Positions 1-7,640 of a stretch of 19,654 nt of DNA are shown here, in pieces. Position 1 is the first letter of the stretch, and each line of letters starts with the position of its first letter. Made by a program: the position numbers and the translations under genes. The DNA is taken from contig NZ_LSJA01000129.1 in assembly GCF_001556515.1 (NCBI RefSeq), positions 1-19,654 of the forward strand, written 5' to 3'. Origin of the DNA: Caulobacter sp. CCH9-E1. GTDB taxonomy: Bacteria; Pseudomonadota; Alphaproteobacteria; Caulobacterales; Caulobacteraceae. A model generated the notes under the pieces. It made no database searches and was not told where the DNA came from. It saw only the letters and a list, made by a program, of their open reading frames with translations.

Positions 1-1
1 C

Positions 2-94
2 GACTTCTGCCTGCTGGACGACGACCTCAACGTCGCGAAAACCTGGATCGACGGGAAGGAAAACCACGTCCGGAAAGAGCCTCTTCCCGTCTAG
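2..94 (+). CDS. C-terminal end of an amidohydrolase, probably N-acetylglucosamine-6-phosphate deacetylase (partial)
   Basis: Only the last 30 codons are inside the window, ending in TAG at 92-94. The peptide carries DFCLLDDDLNVAKTWIDGKE, which resembles the last beta-strands of NagA-type amidohydrolases, where an 'ADLV.LD.DL.V..TW..G' stretch closes the small beta-sandwich domain. NagA deacetylates GlcNAc-6-phosphate in the cytoplasm. All catalytic residues lie outside the window, so the family call rests on this tail and on the context. It is followed directly by a GH92 alpha-mannosidase remnant and, further on, by an aspartylglucosaminidase, which fits a GlcNAc/N-glycan catabolic locus. Another amidohydrolase, such as a dihydroorotase- or imidazolonepropionase-like enzyme, cannot be excluded. 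Confidence 0.5.
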   Translation, partial: DFCLLDDDLNVAKTWIDGKENHVRKEPLPV

Positions 95-421
95 GCGAGT
101 CATCACTCTCGCCATCGCCCTAAGCCTGGGCTCCGTCGGCCTGGCGGACGCCCAGTCCGCGCCGGAGCTGCTGGCCAAGGTCGATCCGTTCGTCGGCGTC
201 GACGGCGGCGGCGTCACCGGCGGCAACACCGTGCCCGGCGCGGCGCGCCGTTCGGCTTCGTGTCGCTGAGCCCCGATCTGGGCTACGCCCCCTTCACCGA
301 AACCCGCTCGGCCTTGCGCACCCTGGAATACGCCTATGACGACTAAGCCATCGGCGTCGTCGCCAACCGGCTGGGCCAGCCGCTTCACGCCGCCGCCGAA
401 CGGGCTCTAGACCCTCAGTAG
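95..421 (+). pseudogene. Remnant of a GH92 alpha-1,2-mannosidase (frameshift, in-frame stop, large internal deletion)
   Basis: Reading from 96, a signal-peptide-like stretch (VITLAIALSLGSVGLADAQ) runs into KVDPFVGVDGGG...GNTVPGA, matching the N-terminus of GH92 enzymes (typically 'dPfIGtgg.GntfPGa.vPFGmv.lSPd'). A single missing base near 247 shifts the frame, and the match continues as PFGFVSLSPDLGYAP in the frame starting at 248. It then jumps to TLEYAYDD, which in intact GH92 proteins lies several hundred residues downstream. The conserved Trp after YAYDD is replaced by TAA (344-346). The same frame continues with AIGVVANRLGQP...ERALDPQ, still GH92-like, to TAG at 419-421. No start codon is evident. 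A normal member has about 750 residues, so this copy is dead. GH92 enzymes trim mannose from N-glycans. Its 3' end overlaps the convergent TonB receptor gene by seven bases. Confidence 0.75.
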
Positions 422-2826
422 CGGGCCTTCAGCTCCAGCGAGACCGTGCGGGGGCGCTGAGGCGTGGCCTGGCGGTCCCTCCTCAGGCTGAAAGGATTGC
501 CGTAGGCGAAGGTGTCGCCATGGCCGTCGAACAGGTTGTCGACGGCGAGGCCGACGCTCAGCCGCTCGGACTGAATCCGCATCGCGGCGCGCGCGGTGAA
601 ATAGTCGCCCATGGCTGGCGCCGTGGCGGCGTCGAAGCTGAGACGCGAGCGGCCGACATAGCTGAGACGCGCGTCGGCGCCTAAACGCCAATCCCCCACT
701 AGACCTCGTTCGTAACTGACGCCGACCGCTGCGGCATGCTTGGGGACGCCCGACAGGCCCAGGTCGTTGCGCCCCGGGAAGGCGGGGTTGACCTTCTCGA
801 GTTCGGGGGCGTTCAGCAGGACGTTGGCGTCGAACCGGAAGGGTCCCGCCACATAGGCCGCCTCGGCCTCGACGCCGGTGTTGCGGCCGTCTCCCAGATT
901 GGCGGTGTAGGGCAAGCCCGAGGCCAGCAACTGATCGCTCTGGATCGACTTCCAAAGCGCCCGGAACACGGAGGCGCGAAGACGCAGGCGCCCCTCCATC
1001 AAGGTGGCCTTGGCGCCGCCCTCGAAGCTCCAGAGATCATCGCCGTCATAGGCCCGTCGGGGCTCGCCGCCGGTCACCAGGAAGGGCTGGCTAGGGATTG
1101 GGGAGGTGTTGAAACCGCCGGCGCGGTAGCCTTCGGTGGCCTGCACGTAGACCAGCGTCTTCGAGGTCGGCTGGAAGGACAGCACCGCCTTAGGCGCGAA
1201 GCCGACATAGTCCTGACTATCGCGGAAGGCCGTTGTCGCGCCCTGGGCTTCGGCCTTGCTGGACGCCTGGGAGCGTATGGAGAACAGGCGCCCGCCCACG
1301 GTCACGCTCCAGCCGCCGCCCAGGTCGCCGATGGCTTCGCCGAAGAACGCGGCCTCTTCCAGAATGTCCCGGCGATGCTCGGTCGCCAGCAAAGTGTTCG
1401 ACGGCGTGATCGCCAGAAGGTCGCCGTCGCGCCGTTGCCGCGTACGCGCCAGGAAGGCGCCGGCCTGCCATTGGATGCGGGCGTGATCGCCGGACGAGAG
1501 GGACGCGTCGACCATGACCGCGCCGACACGGTTGTCGTCGTCGAACGCCACCGCGCTGCCCTGCGCCACGGCGATCGGCGGGGCGGCGCTGGCGTCGTAG
1601 CGACTGGAGAGATCATGGCTGACAGTCGCCAGGGTGACCTTGGCCTTGACCGTGCCGATCATACCGCTGACGCCGACATGCCCCTCGAAAAAGTCGTTGT
1701 CGTGCGGCTCGGCCAGCCGGTTGCGACGGGCGAATAGGCCGACGGCCGGCGTCGCATACTGGGTGTCGCTTGACGCAATCGCTTGCGTCGTCACCCCTAG
1801 GTCGCCGGTCCAACCCTTACCCAGCTGGACGCGGAAGGCGGCGCGCATGCCCGACCGCCGGGTCCGATTCACGTCGTCGCGCCCCTGGAGCGGATCATCG
1901 ATGTAGCCGCCCTGCTGGTCGACGTAGGCGACGAGGCGTACGGCGGCGCGTCCATCGAGCAGCGGCGCGTTGATCATGCCCGACACCTGTCCGCCCGGCT
2001 CTCCGCCACGCAGACTCGACGCGGATATGGAGGTCCAGGCGGCGAAGGCGCTGGGATCCGGGCGATGGGTCGTGAACTGCAGGACGCCGCCCAGAGACCC
2101 GGCGCCATAGAGCGCGCCTTGCGGCCCCCGCAGAACCTCGACCTGCGCGATGTCCAGCATCAGCAGATCCGGATCGGGCGCGTTGTAGGTCAGGCGCACA
2201 TCGTCGAGATAGATGCCGACCATCGACTGGGTCTGGCCGGTCAGCGGGCCATCCGACAGGCCCCGCAGGATCACCTTATCCCGGCCGGGGCCCAGGTTGG
2301 TGACGGTCATGGCCGGCATGACCAGCGCCAGGTCATTGGCGTCGCGAACGCCCTGGGCCACCGCGCTCCGCTCGTCGAGCACGCTGACCGAATAGGCCAG
2401 GCGATCGGCCAAGGTCGGCCGGCGCGTCGCCACGACGACCAGTTCCGAGAGCGGCGCCATCGGCGGCTCCACCTCGCGGACCAGCACGACGGGCGCGACC
2501 GGCCTGACGACCGGCGGCGGCGCCTGGACGATCTGATAGGCCCGGCTGTCGATCCGGCGGATCTCGCAGCCGGTGTCCTGGACCAGCGCCTTGAGGACGA
2601 TCTCGGGCGCGCCTCGGCCCGAAAAGCCGCGCGACGGGCCGCAGCCCTGCGTGGCGCTGACATCGATCGAGACGCGCGCCTGAAGCGCGAAAGCCGTCGC
2701 GACCTGCCTCAAGGGACCGGGCGGAACGGCGAAGACCGCCTGCGCCTCGGCGCGCGCGACTATAGGCGCAACGGCGAATCCCATCGCCGAGGCGAGCCAA
2801 ACGCGACGCCACGCACCGGTCGGCAA
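415..2826 (-). CDS. TonB-dependent outer-membrane receptor with N-terminal STN signalling domain (FecA-type transducer)
   Basis: This 803-residue protein is predicted to import a ligand across the outer membrane using TonB-ExbBD energy and to signal binding to the FecR protein encoded just upstream. Residues 1-27 form a signal peptide ending ARA. Residues about 30-101 are an STN (secretin/TonB short N-terminal) domain (FAVPPGPLRQVATAFALQARVSIDV). A proline-rich linker leads to a TonB box near 128-137 (ELVVVATRRP), then a plug (about 138-255, with VILRGLSDGP and VEVLRGPQGALYGAGSLGGVLQ) and a beta-barrel ending in LELKARY with a terminal aromatic residue. The start is TTG at 2824-2826, chosen because GGGGAGG lies just upstream and the signal peptide follows; no ATG gives a full signal peptide. 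The gene starts 15 bases after fecR. The ligand is unknown; the neighbouring GH92 and NagA fragments hint at a glycan. Confidence 0.93.
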   Translation of the reverse strand: MPTGAWRRVWLASAMGFAVAPIVARAEAQAVFAVPPGPLRQVATAFALQARVSIDVSATQGCGPSRGFSGRGAPEIVLKALVQDTGCEIRRIDSRAYQIVQAPPPVVRPVAPVVLVREVEPPMAPLSELVVVATRRPTLADRLAYSVSVLDERSAVAQGVRDANDLALVMPAMTVTNLGPGRDKVILRGLSDGPLTGQTQSMVGIYLDDVRLTYNAPDPDLLMLDIAQVEVLRGPQGALYGAGSLGGVLQFTTHRPDPSAFAAWTSISASSLRGGEPGGQVSGMINAPLLDGRAAVRLVAYVDQQGGYIDDPLQGRDDVNRTRRSGMRAAFRVQLGKGWTGDLGVTTQAIASSDTQYATPAVGLFARRNRLAEPHDNDFFEGHVGVSGMIGTVKAKVTLATVSHDLSSRYDASAAPPIAVAQGSAVAFDDDNRVGAVMVDASLSSGDHARIQWQAGAFLARTRQRRDGDLLAITPSNTLLATEHRRDILEEAAFFGEAIGDLGGGWSVTVGGRLFSIRSQASSKAEAQGATTAFRDSQDYVGFAPKAVLSFQPTSKTLVYVQATEGYRAGGFNTSPIPSQPFLVTGGEPRRAYDGDDLWSFEGGAKATLMEGRLRLRASVFRALWKSIQSDQLLASGLPYTANLGDGRNTGVEAEAAYVAGPFRFDANVLLNAPELEKVNPAFPGRNDLGLSGVPKHAAAVGVSYERGLVGDWRLGADARLSYVGRSRLSFDAATAPAMGDYFTARAAMRIQSERLSVGLAVDNLFDGHGDTFAYGNPFSLRRDRQATPQRPRTVSLELKARY

Positions 2827-2841
2827 ATCACCCCTCCCCGA

Positions 2842-3834
2842 TCACCTTAGACTGATTTCCTCACCCGTACGATCTACGTGCAGGGACGCATAGGTCGCCA
2901 GCAGGCGGACGGCGGCGTCCTCGTCATCGAGCGCGATCACGCCGGAGAAGCGGCGATTGGCGGCCTCGGGCGCGATGCGGATCGGGGTCGCAAACCGGCG
3001 GTTCAGGTCGGCGACGATATCGCCCAGCGTCTCGTTGTCGGCGACCAGTTGGCCCTGCGACCAGGCGAAGGCGTCGCTGGCCTCGACCCGGCGCACCTGG
3101 GCCGTGTCGGAGCCCTGGACGTGGCGCAGCTCCTGGCCGACCGTCAGGCGCGTCGGCGTCTGGCCCTTGGCGTCGCGCTGGGCGACCTCGACGATCCCCC
3201 TGCGCACGGTGACGCGGACGCTGCGGCCGTCATTGCGGATGTTGAACTCGGTGCCGATCACCCGCACGGCCTGGTCGCCCACGCCAATCACGAAGGGGCG
3301 CGAGGGATCCTTGGCGACATCGAAGCTGGCCTGGGCCAAGCCCATCTCGACCCGGCGCGCCTTCCAGCCCAGCCGCACGCTGAGCTTGGAACCGCCGTCC
3401 AGCGTGATGTGCGTGCCGTCGGCCAGATCGATGCGACGCGTTTCGCCGGGCTTGGTCTCGTAGGTGACCAGCGCGCCCTGCGAAGCGTTCCATAGCGCCG
3501 GGCCGCCGATCATCACCGCCAGCGAGGCGGCGATCGCGCCACCGATCCAGGCGCGGCGCGGCGCGGCGGACAGCTTACGCCGAGCGGCGGGGAATTCGAT
3601 CACATTGGCGACGGACGGCGTCAGCGCGCCGGCGATCTCGTCTCGCCGCTCGGTCAGATCGGCGACGATCAGCTCGGCCTCCTCGAAGGCCTCCTGGCGC
3701 GCGGGCGAGCCTTCCAGCCAGTCGGTCAGGGCCATCCAGTCATCGGCCGTCGCCGCGTCGGACTGGACGCGGACCAGCCACGCGACCGCTTCGTCGCGTA
3801 GGCCCTCCTTCGTCTCGTGTGTCCGATCGCTCAT
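2842..3834 (-). CDS. FecR-family anti-sigma factor / signal transducer
   Basis: This 330-residue inner-membrane regulator is predicted to hold the upstream ECF sigma factor and release it when the receptor's STN domain reports ligand. The N-terminus (about 10-55: EAVAWLVRVQSD..ADDWMALTDWLEGSPARQEAFEEA) is the cytoplasmic DUF4880/FecR N-terminal domain. One membrane helix lies at about 95-115 (AWIGGAIAASLAVMIGGPALW). The periplasmic FecR domain follows (about 121-215, TYETKPGETRRIDLADGTHI). The last 75 residues (NETLGDIVADLNRRFATPI...) resemble the STN-like C-terminal domain (DUF4974) common in carbohydrate-linked FecR proteins. ATG start at 3834. It lies between the sigma gene (97-base gap) and the receptor gene (15-base gap) on the same strand, the standard FecIRA order. 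Confidence 0.95.
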   Translation of the reverse strand: MSDRTHETKEGLRDEAVAWLVRVQSDAATADDWMALTDWLEGSPARQEAFEEAELIVADLTERRDEIAGALTPSVANVIEFPAARRKLSAAPRRAWIGGAIAASLAVMIGGPALWNASQGALVTYETKPGETRRIDLADGTHITLDGGSKLSVRLGWKARRVEMGLAQASFDVAKDPSRPFVIGVGDQAVRVIGTEFNIRNDGRSVRVTVRRGIVEVAQRDAKGQTPTRLTVGQELRHVQGSDTAQVRRVEASDAFAWSQGQLVADNETLGDIVADLNRRFATPIRIAPEAANRRFSGVIALDDEDAAVRLLATYASLHVDRTGEEISLR

Positions 3835-3931
3835 CCGACTTCGCCGCTTTCTAGAAGGCGCTTCGCCTGCCTGTTCGCCTCAAAGACGCCATAAACGGAC
3901 AGGCGCCTCAGAAAAATTTCAGCAGCGGCCC

Positions 3932-4459
3932 TCATGGCCACCGCCCAACCTTAGCGACGATCAGCTTGAGGCTGCTCATCATGTACTTCTCCACGCTGGA
4001 GCGGGACACGCCCATGGCCTGCGCGGTCTCGGCGTGACTGAGCCCCTCCAGCTTGTGCAGGCGGAAGGCCTCCTGGGCCGCCGGAGGCAGCGACTTCACC
4101 GCCTTCAGGATTTTCTCCAGCTGCAGTCTGGCCGCGGCGGCCTGATCGGCGGGTGCCTCGTCGGCCACGTGCGCGCCGCCCACGTCCGAGACATGGGCCC
4201 CGTGCCATTGCGCGTCGCGCGCCTCGGCCCGGCGTCGCATCTTGATGCGGTCCAGCATCAGGTTCGAGCCCAGGCGGAAAAGATAGGCCGCCGGATTGTC
4301 CACAGGCTCGGCCGGCGGCGGGGTGATCTTGAAATAGATGTCCTGCACTAGGTCCTCGGCCGCCTCGTCCGAGCGCAGGCGCGCCCGGAAATAGCGGACT
4401 AGGTCCTCGCGCCGCTCCATATAGGCGGAAAGCAGGGGATGGACGGGTTCGTCGTCCAA
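3932..4459 (-). CDS. FecI-type ECF RNA polymerase sigma factor
   Basis: The protein has about 175 residues with the chosen start. Region sigma-2 is at about 14-80 (DEAAEDLVQDIYFKI, then NPAAYLFRLGSNLMLDRIKMRRR) and region sigma-4 at about 115-170 (LPPAAQEAFRLHKLEGLSHAETAQAMGVSRSSVEKYM), whose helix-turn-helix binds the -35 element. It should direct RNA polymerase to the promoter of this operon or its targets when FecR is triggered. The start is uncertain. I chose TTG at 4457-4459 because it gives the usual short lead (DDEPVHPLLSAYMERRE) and has GAGGAG 12 bases upstream. The frame is open up to a TTG at 4615, but that extra 52 residues look non-coding. The only ATG (4420) would cut into the start of sigma-2. 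First gene of the sigma-fecR-receptor operon. Confidence 0.9.
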   Translation of the reverse strand: MDDEPVHPLLSAYMERREDLVRYFRARLRSDEAAEDLVQDIYFKITPPPAEPVDNPAAYLFRLGSNLMLDRIKMRRRAEARDAQWHGAHVSDVGGAHVADEAPADQAAAARLQLEKILKAVKSLPPAAQEAFRLHKLEGLSHAETAQAMGVSRSSVEKYMMSSLKLIVAKVGRWP

Positions 4460-4654
4460 GGCGCGGCGGCGCTCCTCAAGGCGGGCGTCGAGAATCCGAC
4501 CCCCGACAATCTTTCCGAACCCAAAGCGCGGCGCAACCTTCCACTGCCAAGGCCTGCAAAAGGCCCTCGCCGCCCCGTTGCGTCCGGGACACGAAGTCGC
4601 CGACAAGCGTCGCAAGGCTCAGGCGCTACTGACCCAAGCCCAGGTCAAGCTGCG
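4460..4654. other. Gap between the sigma gene and the second TonB receptor
   Basis: This 195-base stretch should hold the promoter of the minus-strand sigma operon, but I cannot place -35/-10 elements with confidence. On the plus strand an open frame through the gap ends at TAA 4656-4658 with the tail LQKALAAPLRPGHEVADKRR then KAQALLTQAQVKLR. Its Lys/Gln-rich composition differs from the Arg/Gly/Ala-rich peptides of shadow frames and could be the relic of a gene end. I do not recognise the family. Confidence 0.3.
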
Positions 4655-6634
4655 CTAACGGCGCAACGCGAAGCCCGCATAGAGCGTGCGCGGCGCCGAG
4701 AAGCTGGTCGCGCCGTCAGCCGTCTGGGCGACGGCGAGGTCGGCGTTCAAGGCGTTGTCAGCGGCGAGATACACCTCGCTGCTCGGCGACAGCGCCCAGC
4801 CGGCGCGAAGGTCGAGGCTGGCTCCGGCCTTCAGCGTCCGTTGGTTCAGGTCGTCCTCATAGCGCTTGCTCTCGTAGCGCAGATCCGCGTCGAGGCTCAG
4901 GCGCTCCAGCGGCTTCCAGCGGGCGCCAGCCGTCACCGTCAGGGCCGGCGCCTGGGCCGGGAGCTTGTCGGTGAGCTGGGGCGCCAAGCTTCCGCCATCC
5001 ACCCGCGCGTGGGTCGCGGAGAAAGCGGCGCGAACCGTCCAGGCGGGCGAGAGATCAGCAGCGATGTCGCCCTCCAGCCCATAGGCGTTGATCTCGCCCG
5101 CATTGCGCCGCTGGCGCAGCACGCCGCCGGCCGGAATGAACCCCGCGACCGGGAAGGTCCCCGGGCCGATGCCGACCGTCACGTTGGTGATCGGGTCCTG
5201 GACCTGATTGTAGAAGAGCCCGAGACTCCACTTCACCGCGCCCTCGCCCGAGAATCCGGTCTCCACGCCGTACAGCGTCTCCGGCTTCAAGGCGGCGTTG
5301 GCCTCGGTCACGTCGTTGCCGACGCGGAACGGGCGGTGCAGTTCGTTCAGCGTCGGCGGCCGTAACCCGGCATAGGCTGCGGCGCGGACCCAGGTGTCGC
5401 CCGTCAGACGCTGGCGGACGCCGGCGCGCGCCGTCGGCGTCGTTCCGGAGGCGTCGGCCACGGCCGCATCGAGCGTCAGCGCCCCGGTCGCGGCGTCCCG
5501 CTCGCGCCGCACGCCATGGTACGAGCGCCAGCCGTCCAGCCGCGCGCCGCCCGTCAGCGAGAAGTCCGGCCGGCTGTAGCTCGCCTCGGCATAGACGCCG
5601 CCGACCAGCGTGCGCCCGCCCGCCGTCCGCTGCCGGGTGAAGGCGCCGTTCTGACAGCGGAAGCGTTCGTTGGTGCGGCCTTCGGTCGCCCGAACGTCGC
5701 CGCCCAGCTCCCAGGACCAATCGTTCGACCTGCCCTGCCAGGCGGCGTTCAGGCCATACCCGCTGGCGGGCGTGGAGTACTGGTCGTTGGCCGGCGTGGT
5801 TGCGGCGCGCCCGGCGGCCACGGCGGCCGAGGTGTTCTCCAGATCGCTGGACCGCGCCCAGGCCTGAAGCCGCCAGCGCTCGCTCGCCAGGGTCAGTGCC
5901 AGCGAACTTCCCGTGGCGTTAGACTTGGCGCCGAACAGGCCCGCGCCGCGCTTTTCCTGGAACGCGCCGAGCCGCGCGGCCCAGCGCACGCCGCCGGCCT
6001 CGCCCTGGATCCGGGCGGCGACCGAGCCATCCGCCAGCGTGGTCGGGACATCGGCCGCGCCCGCCGCCGCGCCGCGCACGGGACGGTAGCCGTCGGTGCG
6101 CGAGCCGCTGGCGGTCAGCAGCAGATGATCGGTCCCGAAGGTCCCGCCCCCGCGCCAGCTGCCGCGCTCGCCGCCTTGAATCGTCAGGCTGGAAAAGCCG
6201 CCGCCCGCCGCCCGCTCGCGCAGGGCCACGACGCCGGTCAAGGCGCCCGCGCCATAGGGCCCCGCCCCCGCGCCACGCACGATGGTCGCGCCGGACAGGC
6301 CTTCGCCCGGCAGCGCCGTCCAGATCACCCAGCCGCCGAACGGATCGTTCTGCGGCGCGCCGTCCAGCGTCACCAGCGCGCGGCCCGCGCCCGACGGCGC
6401 GACCGCGCGCAGGGACAGACCCTGGATCGTCGGATTGGCCGCGTCGCTGCCGGTGCGCCGGAACAGCGACACGCCCGGCGTGGTCTTCAGGACGTCATCG
6501 AGCCGCGCCGAAGCGCCGAGTTGCGCCGCGTCATAGGTCGCGGTGGAGAAGGCCTCCTGCCCCGCCAGCGGCGGCAGCCTCGGCGCCTCGATAACGACGG
6601 CGGAGACCGGAGACGGCGGGGCGTCGAACAGCAC
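4655..6634 (-). CDS. TonB-dependent receptor lacking a recognisable signal peptide
   Basis: The longest supported protein has 659 residues, starting at GTG 6634. A TonB-box-like strand is visible at about 10-16 (VSAVVIEA). The plug covers about 25-150 (LDDVLKTTPGVSLFRR, NPTIQGLSLRAVAPSGAGRALVTLDG, ATIVRGAGAGPYGAGALTGVV), followed by a beta-barrel with the usual late motifs (GLRPPTLNELHRPFR, LKPETLYGVETGF, ADLRYESKRYEDD) and the end YAGFALRR. Length suits a simple transporter without an STN domain. The frame is open only to a TAA at about 6665, and the extra codons (ILAVRNPEVF) do not make a hydrophobic export signal. Outer-membrane receptors need one, so the 5' end may have been lost or frameshifted. 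It lies 65 bases after the dienelactone-hydrolase-like gene on the same strand. The substrate is unknown. Confidence 0.85.
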   Translation of the reverse strand: MLFDAPPSPVSAVVIEAPRLPPLAGQEAFSTATYDAAQLGASARLDDVLKTTPGVSLFRRTGSDAANPTIQGLSLRAVAPSGAGRALVTLDGAPQNDPFGGWVIWTALPGEGLSGATIVRGAGAGPYGAGALTGVVALRERAAGGGFSSLTIQGGERGSWRGGGTFGTDHLLLTASGSRTDGYRPVRGAAAGAADVPTTLADGSVAARIQGEAGGVRWAARLGAFQEKRGAGLFGAKSNATGSSLALTLASERWRLQAWARSSDLENTSAAVAAGRAATTPANDQYSTPASGYGLNAAWQGRSNDWSWELGGDVRATEGRTNERFRCQNGAFTRQRTAGGRTLVGGVYAEASYSRPDFSLTGGARLDGWRSYHGVRRERDAATGALTLDAAVADASGTTPTARAGVRQRLTGDTWVRAAAYAGLRPPTLNELHRPFRVGNDVTEANAALKPETLYGVETGFSGEGAVKWSLGLFYNQVQDPITNVTVGIGPGTFPVAGFIPAGGVLRQRRNAGEINAYGLEGDIAADLSPAWTVRAAFSATHARVDGGSLAPQLTDKLPAQAPALTVTAGARWKPLERLSLDADLRYESKRYEDDLNQRTLKAGASLDLRAGWALSPSSEVYLAADNALNADLAVAQTADGATSFSAPRTLYAGFALRR

Positions 6635-6699
6635 GAAGACCTCAGGATTGCGAACGGCCAGGATTTAGCCAAAGCCCTGGCCGTCCGCCATCGTTCCGC

Positions 6700-7563
6700 T
6701 TAGCCGAGCGCTTTCTTGTAGAGCGCCAGCAGGTTGCTCCACGCCGTCTCGGCGGCGGCCTCGTTGTAGACTTGGCTGCCCTTGACGGTCCAACCGTGGT
6801 CGGCGCCTTCGAACACCTCGACCTGCGCCGGCAGTTTGGCCTCGGCGAAGGCGGCCTTCAGCTTGTCCTTCACGGTCGGGTCTTGCTTGTCGTCGTTGTC
6901 GGCGATCTCGATCAGATAAGCCGCCTTGGTCTTGGGCAGCAGCAGGTGCGGGCTGTCGGGCTTGGCCGTCAGCAGGCCGCCGCCGTGGAACGAGGCCACG
7001 GCGCCGATGCGGTTCGGCACGGCCGCGGCGGTCTGGAACGACAGCGGTCCGCCCATGCAATAGCCCTGCACCCCGGCCTTCTTGGTTTGGTTGGTCTGGG
7101 GCTGGGCGTCGAGGAAGGCGAGATAGGCGACAGCGTCCTTGGCCGTGCCCTCGGGCGTGACCGTCGCCCGCAGCGGCGTGATCTTGGCCCAATCGTCTCG
7201 GTTGTTGAAGTTGAAGGCGCCCTCGATCACCGGCGCCTTCTTAACCCGGTAGTAGAGGTTCGGAACCAGGACGACATAGCCGGCGGCGGCGAGGCGCCGC
7301 CCCATGTCGCGGAAGACGGGCCGCAGGCTCAGCACGTCGGGCCACAGCAGCACGGCCGGGAACTTGCCCTTGGCCTTCGGGTAGAACAGCGCGGCGTCGG
7401 CGGTCCCGTCCGGCGTCTTGATCTCGACATCCTTCTCCACGACCGTGTCGTCGGCGCGGGCCACGGTCGCGACGCCGGTGAGGGCGACCGTCATCAGGCC
7501 GAAGGCGCGGCGGGAAACGCTGGGGTCGTGCACGAGGCCTTGGTGGATATCGTCATCGCACAT
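6700..7563 (-). CDS. Exported dienelactone hydrolase family protein
   Basis: This 287-residue alpha/beta hydrolase of the DLH family has a Tat-like signal (SRRAFGLMTVALTGVATVARA, about residues 18-37), so it is probably periplasmic. The nucleophile motif GYCMGG puts the catalytic Cys at 169. Asp in ADNDD (222-225) and His256 in ADHGW complete a Cys-Asp-His triad in the family's normal order. Family members hydrolyse dienelactones and other small esters; the real substrate is not evident. ATG at 7561-7563 is supported by GGAGGAG eight bases upstream. A short inverted repeat (ATAAC-cgc-GTTAT, 7599-7611) lies in the leader. The gene starts 77 bases after the asparaginase gene ends and may be co-transcribed with it or use its own promoter. 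Confidence 0.9.
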   Translation of the reverse strand: MCDDDIHQGLVHDPSVSRRAFGLMTVALTGVATVARADDTVVEKDVEIKTPDGTADAALFYPKAKGKFPAVLLWPDVLSLRPVFRDMGRRLAAAGYVVLVPNLYYRVKKAPVIEGAFNFNNRDDWAKITPLRATVTPEGTAKDAVAYLAFLDAQPQTNQTKKAGVQGYCMGGPLSFQTAAAVPNRIGAVASFHGGGLLTAKPDSPHLLLPKTKAAYLIEIADNDDKQDPTVKDKLKAAFAEAKLPAQVEVFEGADHGWTVKGSQVYNEAAAETAWSNLLALYKKALG

Positions 7564-7598
7564 GGCGGTCTCCTCCGGATGGTTTGGGCGGGCACGCT

Positions 7599-7611
7599 AT
7601 AACCGCGTTAT
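7599..7611. promoter_or_regulatory. Inverted repeat upstream of the dienelactone hydrolase gene (possible operator)
   Basis: ATAAC (7599-7603) and GTTAT (7607-7611) are perfect inverted arms around CGC, in an AT-rich spot within a GC-rich gap. It lies 36 bases before the ATG. The half-sites are short, so this is only a candidate site. Confidence 0.3.
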
Positions 7612-7640
7612 CCATTCGCCTATCCCCTTTGCGGGCCCGG

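Noticed and set aside
3838..3915. Inverted repeat GCCTGTCCG/CGAACAGGC between the sigma and fecR genes as a terminator
   Set aside because: It has a mismatch, no U-tract and lies inside an operon whose genes must be co-expressed.
4460..4615. Extension of the sigma factor to TTG 4615
   Set aside because: The extra 52 residues (Cys/Trp/Arg-rich) are unlike any sigma factor N-terminus and the TTG has no SD.
5516..6703. A 395-residue plus-strand frame opposite the second TonB receptor
   Set aside because: Antisense to receptor sequence, Arg/Ala/Gly-rich, no recognisable domain or SD.
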